Source of the DNA: Flammeovirgaceae bacterium
Lineage (GTDB): Bacteria > Bacteroidota > Bacteroidia > Cytophagales > Cyclobacteriaceae
Assembly (NCBI GenBank): GCA_027487845.1
Contig: JAIYCV010000048.1
Location: 1-64,000 of the forward strand
Direction: 5' to 3'
Length of the DNA stretch: 64,000 bases
A program made the translations under genes and the position numbers. Shown here one piece after another: positions 1-7,600 of the stretch. A model generated the notes under the pieces. That model was not told where the DNA came from. It searched no databases and was given only the letters and a program-made list of their open reading frames with translations. Numbering within the stretch: the stretch's first letter is position 1; every line of letters starts with the position of its first letter.

Positions 1-345
1 ATCTATCAAAGAACACAATCTGAAAGCAAATCACAACCTGGCCGGTTGTTTTCTCCGAAGAAATCGCTCTGTATGCAATCTATCAAAGAACACAATCTGA
101 AAGCAAATCACAACCTTTTTTATGTCGGGCAACTCAGCGTTAATTCTGTATGCAATCTATCAAAGAACACAATCTGAAAGCAAATCACAACCTATTTATC
201 GTTTGGCGATTTAACGATCGATCTGTATGCAATCTATCAAAGAACACAATCTGAAAGCAAATCACAACCAGTACCATTTATGTTTTTGCTTGGCCCCTCT
301 GTATGCAATCTATCAAAGAACACAATCTGAAAGCAAATGAAAACT
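1..345 (-). CRISPR. CRISPR array, right-hand end (4 complete repeats plus one cut by the window edge)
   Basis: Five copies of a 46-48 bp repeat occur at 1-38 (cut by the edge), 68-115, 145-192, 222-269 and 298-345, with a period of 76-77 bp. Four unrelated spacers of 28-29 bp lie at 39-67, 116-144, 193-221 and 270-297. On the minus strand the repeat begins GTTGTGATTTGCTTTCAGAT, close to the 47-bp repeats known for Bacteroidota type II-C Cas9 loci. The strand is set by the type II rule that crRNA ends in the GTTGTG side of the repeat; this is inference. The last copy (298-345) differs at 339, 341 and 345, so it is the decayed terminal repeat. No cas gene follows on the right; any would lie left of base 1. 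Confidence 0.96.
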
Positions 346-383
346 TCAGGCGGAGGGAGGCAAATAAAGGCAAATCCAAATTG

Positions 384-400
384 ATCTGAAATAAATCACC
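384..400 (+). ncRNA. possible tracrRNA anti-repeat (or decayed repeat)
   Basis: ATCTGAAATAAATCACC matches the CRISPR repeat segment ATCTGAAAGCAAATCAC except for a two-for-one change in the middle. Transcribed on the plus strand it could pair with the first ~17 nt of the crRNA repeat: 8 bp, a small internal loop, then 7 bp. That shape resembles a type II repeat/anti-repeat duplex. It lies 59 bp from the equivalent segment of the last repeat, which is not the 77-bp array register. Against it, I see no strong hairpins or T-run terminator downstream. A degenerate repeat remnant is the main alternative. Confidence 0.3.
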
Positions 401-604
401 CGATTTAAAAGCCACAACTATTTTGGCACAAAATTCGCATAACAAAACAGGAAAAAAAACATTAACCAGTAGAAATTCAGTTTTACATTTCTTCTTTGAG
501 TAAGGTATCTCTAGGGCTCTGGAACTGCTTCGCACCTCACGGGGTGCAGCGGTGTGGTAATAAAAAGGCTGCTTCAGCGATTCCGAAATTTTGAACGAAT
601 TAAT

Positions 605-1192
605 ATGTTGTCTATGGAAAAGATTCTTACCGCTATCCTGCTATTCTCAATGTTGAAGGTGGCAAATGCTCAGATTGATACTTCTGGCTTAAAACTTCCA
701 ATTAAGTCAAATAAAATAGTATACGAAGGTGTCGTTGAAGTCCAAAATAGGTCAAAAAATGATTTATTCTCTAACGCAAAAAAATGGGGCTTTGACTTTT
801 TAAAGTTTCCCGATAATCCGGTACAAAATGAAGATAGAGAAATGGGAAGATTACTTTTGAGAGGTAACACTATTACCCAATTGCCAAATTCATTGGGTGA
901 AAGCAACGTTGGACTAAGAATGACTATTCAAATTGACGTTAAGGAAAATAAGTTTCGTTATAAAATTTATGATTTATATTTCACGAGCGCCAATACTAAC
1001 TCCGTAAACACATCTGTTTCATCTCCAATGTGCATATCAATGGAATCGTTCATCGATATTGCTCCAAAAATTCCTGTTCTATTTATATCAAAAAAACATT
1101 TCAAGCAACTTTTTGAAAATGCTAACCTTCAAATAGTATCAGCCATAGCATACTTAAAAGATGAAATGAAAAAACCACCCGATGACTTCTAA
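605..1192 (+). CDS. secreted DUF4468-like protein
   Basis: A protein of about 196 residues from ATG 605; a second ATG at 614 is equally possible. An upstream in-frame start at 554 would put about 17 residues before the signal peptide and is unlikely. The N-terminus (EKILTAILLFSMLKVANAQ) is a signal peptide. The next ~120 residues, beginning near KIVYEGVVEV, resemble the DUF4468 (TBP-like fold) domain of secreted Bacteroidota proteins; function unknown. It stands alone, between the CRISPR array and a convergent minus-strand operon. The family match is from recognition of the sequence pattern only. Confidence 0.75.
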   Translation: MLSMEKILTAILLFSMLKVANAQIDTSGLKLPIKSNKIVYEGVVEVQNRSKNDLFSNAKKWGFDFLKFPDNPVQNEDREMGRLLLRGNTITQLPNSLGESNVGLRMTIQIDVKENKFRYKIYDLYFTSANTNSVNTSVSSPMCISMESFIDIAPKIPVLFISKKHFKQLFENANLQIVSAIAYLKDEMKKPPDDF

Positions 1193-1235
1193 AAAAGCTA
1201 TTGCAAGTATATCGCGCAACTAACTCAACAACTGC

Positions 1236-1820
1236 TCAAAATGCCCTATTAAGCTTCATGCCAACTCCGCCAATCAGCACAAAAATAGCTCCTATAAAAC
1301 CAAAGACGATCGCAAATAGATAACGCTCTGTTAACTGATTGATCACCACTTCGTAAGGATCATTAACATTGACCAGCATCTCAACGGTCTCTCCTATTTC
1401 AAAAGCAGAAGGGCTGGAGAAAACATTACTTGAATAAATTCTGTCTACCCCATTCCACTTATACTGAACCACCGGGGCAGTGGCATTGCTTTCATAGTTA
1501 AGTTTAATCACCGTTCCAACAACAGAAATACTGTGTTTGGTGTGTTGATAGTCTCGCCAATATAAAAAGCCAGCTATTGAAAGAAGCAAAATGCCAATTG
1601 AACCGAAAATTACCAATAGCAGTGATATTCCATTGAAGGCAATCCCTTTGCGCGGATTGTAATGACCGGAGGCTATTAACTCGCTTTCCGCTGCCTCTAC
1701 CAATTCCCTGGCTTCCACCAAACCAATCTTTAAGAAATCCCTTGCAAACTTTACAGCCTCCAACTTTTTTCCGTCTTGAAGAAGTTTTTTGATTTTATCT
1801 TTTATTTCAAAACTATCCAT
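1236..1820 (-). CDS. DUF3592-like membrane protein with L7/L12-like N-terminus
   Basis: 194 residues. Residues 1-45 are a helical, charged segment (IKKLLQDGKKLEAVKFARD then LVEARELVEAA) that resembles the ribosomal L7/L12 C-terminal fold, a common adaptor-like module in small membrane proteins. A membrane helix follows at about 63-88. Residues ~95-165 form a beta-rich domain like DUF3592 (VVGTVIKLNYESN, then a YKWNG..Y pattern), and a second membrane helix ends the protein near 168-188. It is the last gene of a minus-strand set with the YdcF-like protein and the ABC transporter. Function unknown. Confidence 0.75.
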   Translation of the reverse strand: MDSFEIKDKIKKLLQDGKKLEAVKFARDFLKIGLVEARELVEAAESELIASGHYNPRKGIAFNGISLLLVIFGSIGILLLSIAGFLYWRDYQHTKHSISVVGTVIKLNYESNATAPVVQYKWNGVDRIYSSNVFSSPSAFEIGETVEMLVNVNDPYEVVINQLTERYLFAIVFGFIGAIFVLIGGVGMKLNRAF

Positions 1821-1873
1821 CTATCAAGCAATTTTATATCCGGTCAATCGCAGCCAATTAAACAGCCCGAAAA

Positions 1874-2632
1874 TTATATATATCCCATCACCTTGTAGGC
1901 AATGAAACCTATCGCTTCTTTGAAGAACACTTGCCACAACCAAAGTGCATTTGTGCTTGGCACAACAAATTTTTCAAATGAATATTCTGTCGCGTGAGAT
2001 ATAAGGTCGGTAGCAAAAGGTTGGGCACGAAACCCCGCTTTATCAAAACACGCTTTCGCCCTACGCAAGTGATTCCCGGATGTTATTAATAAGCACTGCT
2101 TCGGGTTCACATTTTGTAACAGGGCGGCAACGGCCACTGCCGACTCATGTGTGTTTCTCGATTTCGATTCCTTACGTATGCGGGTTTTATCTACCCCCAT
2201 TATCAGCAGTACTTGTTCAATTTGATCTGCCTCTAACATTCGCTTCTTCGCCAACGTTCCTTGCCCCCCGCTTATCAACAGCGTGTCTATCACTCCGGCC
2301 TTATAAAGCTGCACAGCATGTGTAATTCTATCCAGGCCAAGAAAAACGCGATCGTCATAGTCTTCGTGTAGTCTCGTAAATCCGCTCAGCACAATACCGT
2401 AACTATAATGTTTTTCTAGGTCTTTGAAACGGACTGGCGCGATCTCCCATGCCTTCATCACTTCATTGGCAATAAAATCGTTACTAAAGAACAGCAGTAA
2501 CCCTAGCCCCAGTCTGAACAGAATTCTTTTTGGCCGCTCCTTTTTGAATAAGGTAGATGCGATCAAAACACCCACAATCAATACAAAAGGAATTGTAAGA
2601 AACTGTAAAATCTTTGATAAAAAATAGAACAT
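1874..2632 (-). CDS. YdcF/ElyC-like DUF218 membrane protein
   Basis: 252 residues. Two N-terminal hydrophobic segments (about 7-28 and 36-50) are followed by a DUF218 domain. The typical elements are a buried strand (YGIVLSGF), LISGGQGT, the ESKSRNTHESA motif and LLITSGNHLRRA, where conserved Arg, Asn and His residues of the family are kept. The family includes E. coli ElyC and YdcF, linked to envelope polysaccharide metabolism, but its reaction is not settled. The start lies 3 bp after the stop of the upstream ABC transporter, so the two are almost certainly co-transcribed. Confidence 0.85.
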   Translation of the reverse strand: MFYFLSKILQFLTIPFVLIVGVLIASTLFKKERPKRILFRLGLGLLLFFSNDFIANEVMKAWEIAPVRFKDLEKHYSYGIVLSGFTRLHEDYDDRVFLGLDRITHAVQLYKAGVIDTLLISGGQGTLAKKRMLEADQIEQVLLIMGVDKTRIRKESKSRNTHESAVAVAALLQNVNPKQCLLITSGNHLRRAKACFDKAGFRAQPFATDLISHATEYSFEKFVVPSTNALWLWQVFFKEAIGFIAYKVMGYI

Positions 2633-2635
2633 AGC

Positions 2636-5600
2636 TTACATTCTCTTTGGAATCGGATTTGAGATCGCACCAAGTCCATCAATGATTCTCCTAAGAATCT
2701 CAAAATAGAGTGCGATAGCAAGAACAAGTGTCATCGACCAAATCACACCAAGATTAAAATAAAATGTATCAATGTTTTTACTTAAGAAATGTTTCGCGGG
2801 CATATAAAATTGAGCGTCAAAATCAACGATGTGCTCTGGGTCTGGATCTTTATAAATGGGATAAATCTTCTGTATCAGCTTGCCATTTTTTTCAATAATT
2901 CGATTGGATTCTTGGGTGTTTTTAACTAAGTCAGCAATGGCTTCATTTTGATACGATAGCCGATAGTCCTCAAACTGTTTTTCCTTCGCTGATGTGTTCG
3001 TCATCCGATTAACTTTTCTCTCTTTTTCTTTATCTGCCTTATTATATCTGTTTATATAAACCTTCTTTAAAGCATCTATTACCAGCTTCGTGTCATTTGC
3101 CGCAAGCGAATCAAATTTTGAAAGTTCGAGGCCATCTAACCTCTTGTTATGCAAAGCTCCACTTATTTTAGCCAGCTCACCACTTAGTTCTTTCCTTATT
3201 AGATTCAAATTCTTAGCAACTTCGCCTTGTATTTCTGGCTCCTGGCTTTTAAAATTCAAATTCACAAAAGTGAGTTTTGTCTCTAGTTGAGGGAGGTAGT
3301 AAATCTTTTTATAGTCCGCCTCCGACATTGCTTTGTCATATTTGTAAAATTCCTTTTCAAACTTATTGTCTTTGAATTGCGCCACCATAGAAGCTTCAAA
3401 CGCCCAACGAGAGGCCATCAGGTCGCCCACAAATGGAACTGTCGCGGTATTTCCTATAATAGGGTTTAACTTGTCGAATCGAACCACAACACCACTAAGA
3501 ATAAGCTGTGGAATAAGTAGTATTGGAATAAGTATGTAAATCGTTACAGCCGAATTGAATGCAGAAGAGATATTGAGGCCCAACAGGTTGGCAAAGCAAG
3601 ACACTGTAAAAAGTATAGACCAATGAATCAAAAACATTCCATGAATTTCTAACATGTAGTTACCTACCGTAACAAAAAAAAATGTTTGAATGGCCGATAT
3701 AAAAAAGAGTATGGAGATTTTAGAAATTATATAGCTACTCCTGCTGAGGTGTAAAAACGATTCTCGTTTAAGTATTTTTCGATCTCTAATAATCTCTTCT
3801 GCTGAAACCGTAAGCCCCATGAAAAGCGCAACGATAACGCTCATAAAAAAATAGGCAGGAATATTTAAGTTCTTACCAAACAAATAACCAGATCTAAACT
3901 GGTCATCGACATTATAATACCGAACAATAAAAGCGAGTATGAATGCGAGCAATGGTGCCTCTACCAAATTGATGATCAAGTATTGCTGATTGCTCAGCTT
4001 TGAAAGCATATCTCTTAATGAAAAAAGATACGTCTGTTTAAACCATGTTGGAATTCTTAATGAAGAATGGGGAACCTCTTCGGAAGGCACCACTTTCGGT
4101 ACGACCGTTTTAGCTTTAAAAAAACTGTTCCATTGTTCGGGCAGGAATTTTCTTTCGTTAGTAAAATTGCCAAACTCATTTATCACTTTTGTTTCAATAA
4201 TGTTGAAAATCTGTTCAGGATTAACATTACCGCATGAATGGCATTCGCCTTGTTCGCTATTTACAAGATTTATGTTCCGTTTGAAGAACGTTACAGCGTC
4301 CACGGGATTACCGTAATAGATTTGATAGCCGCCCGTATCTAATATCACCAGCTTATCAAACATCTTAAAAATGTCTGAGGATGGTTGATGAATTACTGCA
4401 AACACCAATTTTCCTTTTAAAGAAAGTTCTTTTAGTAAATCGATAATGTTTTCAGAATCGCGTGACGAAAGCCCCGAAGTAGGCTCATCCACAAATAGAA
4501 CGGCTGGTTCGCGAAGTAATTCAAGGCCTATGTTAAGTCTTTTTCGTTGCCCGCCACTAATGGTTTTCCGTAAGGGCGATCCAACTTTTAAATCCTTGGT
4601 TTCAGACAAACCCAAGTCATCCAGCGTGGTTCTTACCAACGTATCAATTTCCTGCTCGGCCAAGTGACTGAAGCAAAGCTTTGCAGCAAAGTAAAGATTT
4701 TGATAAACCGTTAAGTCCTCAATCAATAAGTCATCTTGGGGGACGAAACCTATAACACCTTCAATCTTCTCGGGTGTTTTATGAATATCGATTCCGTTTA
4801 TCAACACCGCGCCTTTTGATGGCTTCTCAGTTCCATTAAGCACGTGAAGTAACGTTGATTTGCCAGCTCCACTTGCACCCATTAGTGCAATCAGCTTTCC
4901 TGAGTCCTCAGCAATATTTATTTCCCGCAGGCCGAGTTTATGATTTTTGAACTCGAAGTAGATATCCTTTGCTTCAAATGTAAAGCTACTTGCGCTTGAA
5001 TACTTTTTGAACTGATTTAATATATCACCATAATAAACAGGATGGGAGGTTTCCCATCGAATACTACTGCCCGTGGCTAACGCATAAATGTTTCCTGATT
5101 TTTGCGGAACACCATTTAAATATACATCCGATTTGCCAATGTATTTAAAGAAATAAAGCCCGGTGCTTCGCATAAAGAGAATGGAAATGAATCCATCCAA
5201 ATGTTCTCTATAGATATGCTTATGGGTTCCTAAATGTTCGGATGAATCGATAACTAAGATGTCATCGTGCTCAGACTCTTGGGTAGAATTGCTCACCACA
5301 TAGGTTTTGATCAGGTTTATATCGTCTGGTGAAAGATTAAACGAGCTTCCTATTTTTTTTGTCAACTTATCCTCTCCCTCGGAAATAGAGCCATCTGCTA
5401 ACACAATGCACATCAGCTCGATCATAATTACCGTCTTCTGTTTTTGGTCAACTTCTTTGTTGATACCAGCACAAATCTGATTAATTAGATTATCTTCCTC
5501 GAGGGTTGTCGATTTTGAAAATTCGGCTGAATAGCCATCAAAAATTGCCAAATGCGAAGCAACCGATTTTTGGTTTAAATGATCACCCAAAAAAGTGGCG

Positions 5601-5689
5601 ATGTGATCTCGTTCTTGCTTCGTTACGGAATCTTCTTTAGCCACAAGTGCAAAAAGGCGCATAATGGCTTTAAGTACTGGTTCGCTCAT
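2636..5689 (-). CDS. TerB / FHA-like / ABCG-type ABC transporter fusion
   Basis: 1017 residues in one chain. Residues ~1-135 are a TerB-like helical domain in two halves with acidic, possibly metal-binding loops (LFALVAKEDSVT and CIVLADGSISEGED). Residues ~145-235 are a beta-rich segment resembling a degenerate FHA-type domain. An ABC ATPase follows: Walker A GASGAGKST near 271-279, signature ISGGQRKR near 376, Walker B VLFVDEPTSGL and an H-loop in AVIHQPSSD. From ~570 there are ABCG-type membrane helices with a long soluble insert at about 770-960 before the last helix. One chain therefore carries one ATPase and one membrane half, as in ABCG half-transporters, which dimerise. Substrate unknown. 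First gene of an operon with the YdcF-like and DUF3592 proteins. Confidence 0.88.
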   Translation of the reverse strand: MSEPVLKAIMRLFALVAKEDSVTKQERDHIATFLGDHLNQKSVASHLAIFDGYSAEFSKSTTLEEDNLINQICAGINKEVDQKQKTVIMIELMCIVLADGSISEGEDKLTKKIGSSFNLSPDDINLIKTYVVSNSTQESEHDDILVIDSSEHLGTHKHIYREHLDGFISILFMRSTGLYFFKYIGKSDVYLNGVPQKSGNIYALATGSSIRWETSHPVYYGDILNQFKKYSSASSFTFEAKDIYFEFKNHKLGLREINIAEDSGKLIALMGASGAGKSTLLHVLNGTEKPSKGAVLINGIDIHKTPEKIEGVIGFVPQDDLLIEDLTVYQNLYFAAKLCFSHLAEQEIDTLVRTTLDDLGLSETKDLKVGSPLRKTISGGQRKRLNIGLELLREPAVLFVDEPTSGLSSRDSENIIDLLKELSLKGKLVFAVIHQPSSDIFKMFDKLVILDTGGYQIYYGNPVDAVTFFKRNINLVNSEQGECHSCGNVNPEQIFNIIETKVINEFGNFTNERKFLPEQWNSFFKAKTVVPKVVPSEEVPHSSLRIPTWFKQTYLFSLRDMLSKLSNQQYLIINLVEAPLLAFILAFIVRYYNVDDQFRSGYLFGKNLNIPAYFFMSVIVALFMGLTVSAEEIIRDRKILKRESFLHLSRSSYIISKISILFFISAIQTFFFVTVGNYMLEIHGMFLIHWSILFTVSCFANLLGLNISSAFNSAVTIYILIPILLIPQLILSGVVVRFDKLNPIIGNTATVPFVGDLMASRWAFEASMVAQFKDNKFEKEFYKYDKAMSEADYKKIYYLPQLETKLTFVNLNFKSQEPEIQGEVAKNLNLIRKELSGELAKISGALHNKRLDGLELSKFDSLAANDTKLVIDALKKVYINRYNKADKEKERKVNRMTNTSAKEKQFEDYRLSYQNEAIADLVKNTQESNRIIEKNGKLIQKIYPIYKDPDPEHIVDFDAQFYMPAKHFLSKNIDTFYFNLGVIWSMTLVLAIALYFEILRRIIDGLGAISNPIPKRM

Positions 5690-5743
5690 TTCTAGTTTGG
5701 ATTTAAAGTCAGCTAAAGATAAATAAATCTGGTCAAAAAGGTC

Positions 5744-5778
5744 ATAAAAAAAGGATTGACAACTCTTATCAATCCTTT
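5744..5778 (-). terminator. intrinsic terminator after the lipoprotein gene
   Basis: A perfect 10-bp inverted repeat (AAAGGATTGA at 5750-5759, TCAATCCTTT at 5769-5778, 9-nt loop) is followed on the minus strand by a T-run (A-run 5746-5752 on plus). It lies 23 bp past the stop of the lipoprotein gene and separates it from the ABC transporter gene. Confidence 0.85.
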
Positions 5779-5800
5779 CAACGTAAATTCAATGCAGTTT

Positions 5801-6694
5801 CTAGTCGGTAATGGATTTACGTAACTTCGAAACAAGCCTGGTTATTTCAGCTAAATTTTTGTCGTTCAATACCTCGCTTCCTTTGTTATTTTTTATCTGC
5901 TCATTGATATTCAACTCTTTATAATACGATTGCAACGATGTGAACTCGGTTAACAACGTGGTTATTGGCTCTTCAGCTGGCTGCACTGCGCCTAACATTT
6001 TAACTAGTTCGTTCACCGATTTTTCTTGCTCTAAAATGATTCGAACCAAAGGAGTTAAAATTACATTTCGCTGGTCGTTGGGTAGAAGATCTTTCGGATA
6101 GCTGGAGATTACGCCCGTAGTGATATACAAACCTTCCACAAAACTGCCTACTACCATCAAAGCCGCCAACTTGTTTCTGCTATCGTCTTTAAGATATACG
6201 TCCGTCTTCTTTATCGCCCTGTCTAACAAAGCTGCTAATGAATCCTTATTAGAAATGTTTGATTCAAAGTTTTTTAAGATATCGGTATCAAAAGACCCGA
6301 TAACACCCATGTTATCCGCCAGCGATTTTGCAGTTGTCAGATAATCAATCGCTTCTTGAGTTTTATCATAAGAACTTAAATAACCAATGTCAGACGCATA
6401 TACACCTAAGTTTAACGCGACCTTATCTGTTTTTGTCAGATAACTATCCGCCTTTTTTCTGTCGCTGATCAAGCTTTGGTTAAAGTCAGCCCCTGTAGAC
6501 TGAAGTAAATAGGGGATTTCATGAGGCGAAGGAATATTGTAAACAACATCTTGAATTCCATCTTTCAATGATTCTTCTGCTTCTTTAAATTCGTCCGATT
6601 TTGATTGATCCTCTTTTGAAGAAGATCCGCAAGACCAAAGTCCTAAAGCAAGGAAAACAAATACACAAATAGTTTTAAGAAAGCTGAATTTCAT
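5801..6694 (-). CDS. uncharacterised lipoprotein
   Basis: 297 residues. The N-terminus (MKFSFLKTICVFVFLALG then LWSCGSS) is a lipoprotein signal peptide with Cys22 as the lipidated residue. The mature part is mostly helical and charged, with no motif that I recognise. It contains a run of short helices around a conserved-looking core (VALNLGVYASDIGYLSSYDK), which recalls helical-repeat lipoproteins of Bacteroidota. A single gene with its own terminator. Function unknown. Confidence 0.8.
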   Translation of the reverse strand: MKFSFLKTICVFVFLALGLWSCGSSSKEDQSKSDEFKEAEESLKDGIQDVVYNIPSPHEIPYLLQSTGADFNQSLISDRKKADSYLTKTDKVALNLGVYASDIGYLSSYDKTQEAIDYLTTAKSLADNMGVIGSFDTDILKNFESNISNKDSLAALLDRAIKKTDVYLKDDSRNKLAALMVVGSFVEGLYITTGVISSYPKDLLPNDQRNVILTPLVRIILEQEKSVNELVKMLGAVQPAEEPITTLLTEFTSLQSYYKELNINEQIKNNKGSEVLNDKNLAEITRLVSKLRKSITD

Positions 6695-6834
6695 GGTTTA
6701 TTAGGTTTAACTCCCAATTTTAACACATTTTTTGATTTCATTAAAGAACTCAGGATTTTATTTTGAAATTACTTTTAAAAGCCAATGAAAAAGGATGTTA
6801 AAATAACGTTGGCTTAACACGAAAGTAAAAGAAG

Positions 6835-6908
6835 TGGGCCCTGTCAGGAACGATCTGACGACCCCCAGATTATGAGTCTGATGCTCTAACCAGCTGAGCT
6901 AAGGGCCC
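6835..6908 (-). tRNA. tRNA-Met (CAT anticodon), elongator type; Ile2 possible
   Basis: A 74-nt cloverleaf on the minus strand: acceptor GGGCCCT/AGGGCCC, D-stem GCTC/GAGC, anticodon stem TCAGA/TCTGG with loop CTCATAA (anticodon CAT), 5-nt variable loop, T-stem GTCAG/CTGAC, discriminator A. The 1-72 pair is G-C, so it is not a bacterial initiator. A tRNA-Ile2 with a lysidine-modified CAT cannot be excluded by eye. The T-loop reads ATCGTTC instead of the near-universal TTCRANY. CCA is not encoded. Confidence 0.93.
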
Positions 6909-6949
6909 GAAAACCAATTACTGATTAGGTAATTGCTAAATGAGGCGCA

Positions 6950-7600
6950 ATGTTACATATTTGCCGACTAATACACAATGCTTTGTCTAAAGTTCAATTT
7001 AAAAATGTAATTTTTGATCTGGGTGGAGTGCTTCTCGATTTAGATGTGCAGAGAACGCATGAAGCTTTTTCCAAGCTGACTGGCATTCCCGAAGCTAAGA
7101 TCAAATCGATCCTCGGAGAATCGCGCTTGTTTTTAGAATATGAAAAGGGGAATGTCACCGACAACGAGTTTAGAACCCAAGCGAAAGATATTTTAGGACT
7201 TGCCTGTTCCGATTCCATTTTTGATAACGCTTGGAATCAAATGCTTGGAGATGTACCCAGGAAACGACTTGATTTGCTAAATCAGTTAAATGGCACCTAT
7301 CGCACCTTTCTCTTAAGCAACACTAATCAAATTCATAAAAACCATTTTTCAAGTATTGTAAAAAAAAACAGCGGTGGCATTGAATTGGATAACTTTTTCA
7401 CCAAAGCCTATTATTCTCATTTGATGAAGATGCGAAAGCCCGATTCGGAAATATTTGAATTTGTGCTTTCGGAAAACAACCTAGTTGCCGATGAAACCAT
7501 TTTTCTTGACGACAATGTCAGTAATCTAAAAGGTGCTGAAAAACTAGGAATCAAAACTCACTTGATCACGCACCCAGAAATGACCTTCACCCTTTTTTGA
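6950..7600 (+). CDS. HAD-superfamily hydrolase (YihX-like)
   Basis: 216 residues from ATG 6950; a TTG at 6983 is an alternative start nearer the first motif. HAD motifs are in order: VIFDLGGVLLDLD (motif I, nucleophile Asp23), FLLSNTN (motif II), KMRKPDSEIF (motif III Lys) and FLDDN (motif IV acidic pair). A helical cap sits between motifs I and II. The arrangement and FDLGGVL core match YihX-type sugar-phosphate phosphatases; the substrate cannot be told. It starts 41 bp after the divergent tRNA. Its stop TGA shares a base with the ATG of the next gene (TGATG), so the two are translationally coupled. Confidence 0.88.
   Translation: MLHICRLIHNALSKVQFKNVIFDLGGVLLDLDVQRTHEAFSKLTGIPEAKIKSILGESRLFLEYEKGNVTDNEFRTQAKDILGLACSDSIFDNAWNQMLGDVPRKRLDLLNQLNGTYRTFLLSNTNQIHKNHFSSIVKKNSGGIELDNFFTKAYYSHLMKMRKPDSEIFEFVLSENNLVADETIFLDDNVSNLKGAEKLGIKTHLITHPEMTFTLF

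Noticed and set aside
278-535. 85-codon minus-strand ORF
   Set aside because: It overlaps the last CRISPR spacer and repeat (270-345) and the candidate anti-repeat, and has no protein-like features.
528-546. GCACC/GGTGC hairpin as a terminator for a tracrRNA
   Set aside because: Only five pairs and no T-run follows, so it does not look like an intrinsic terminator.
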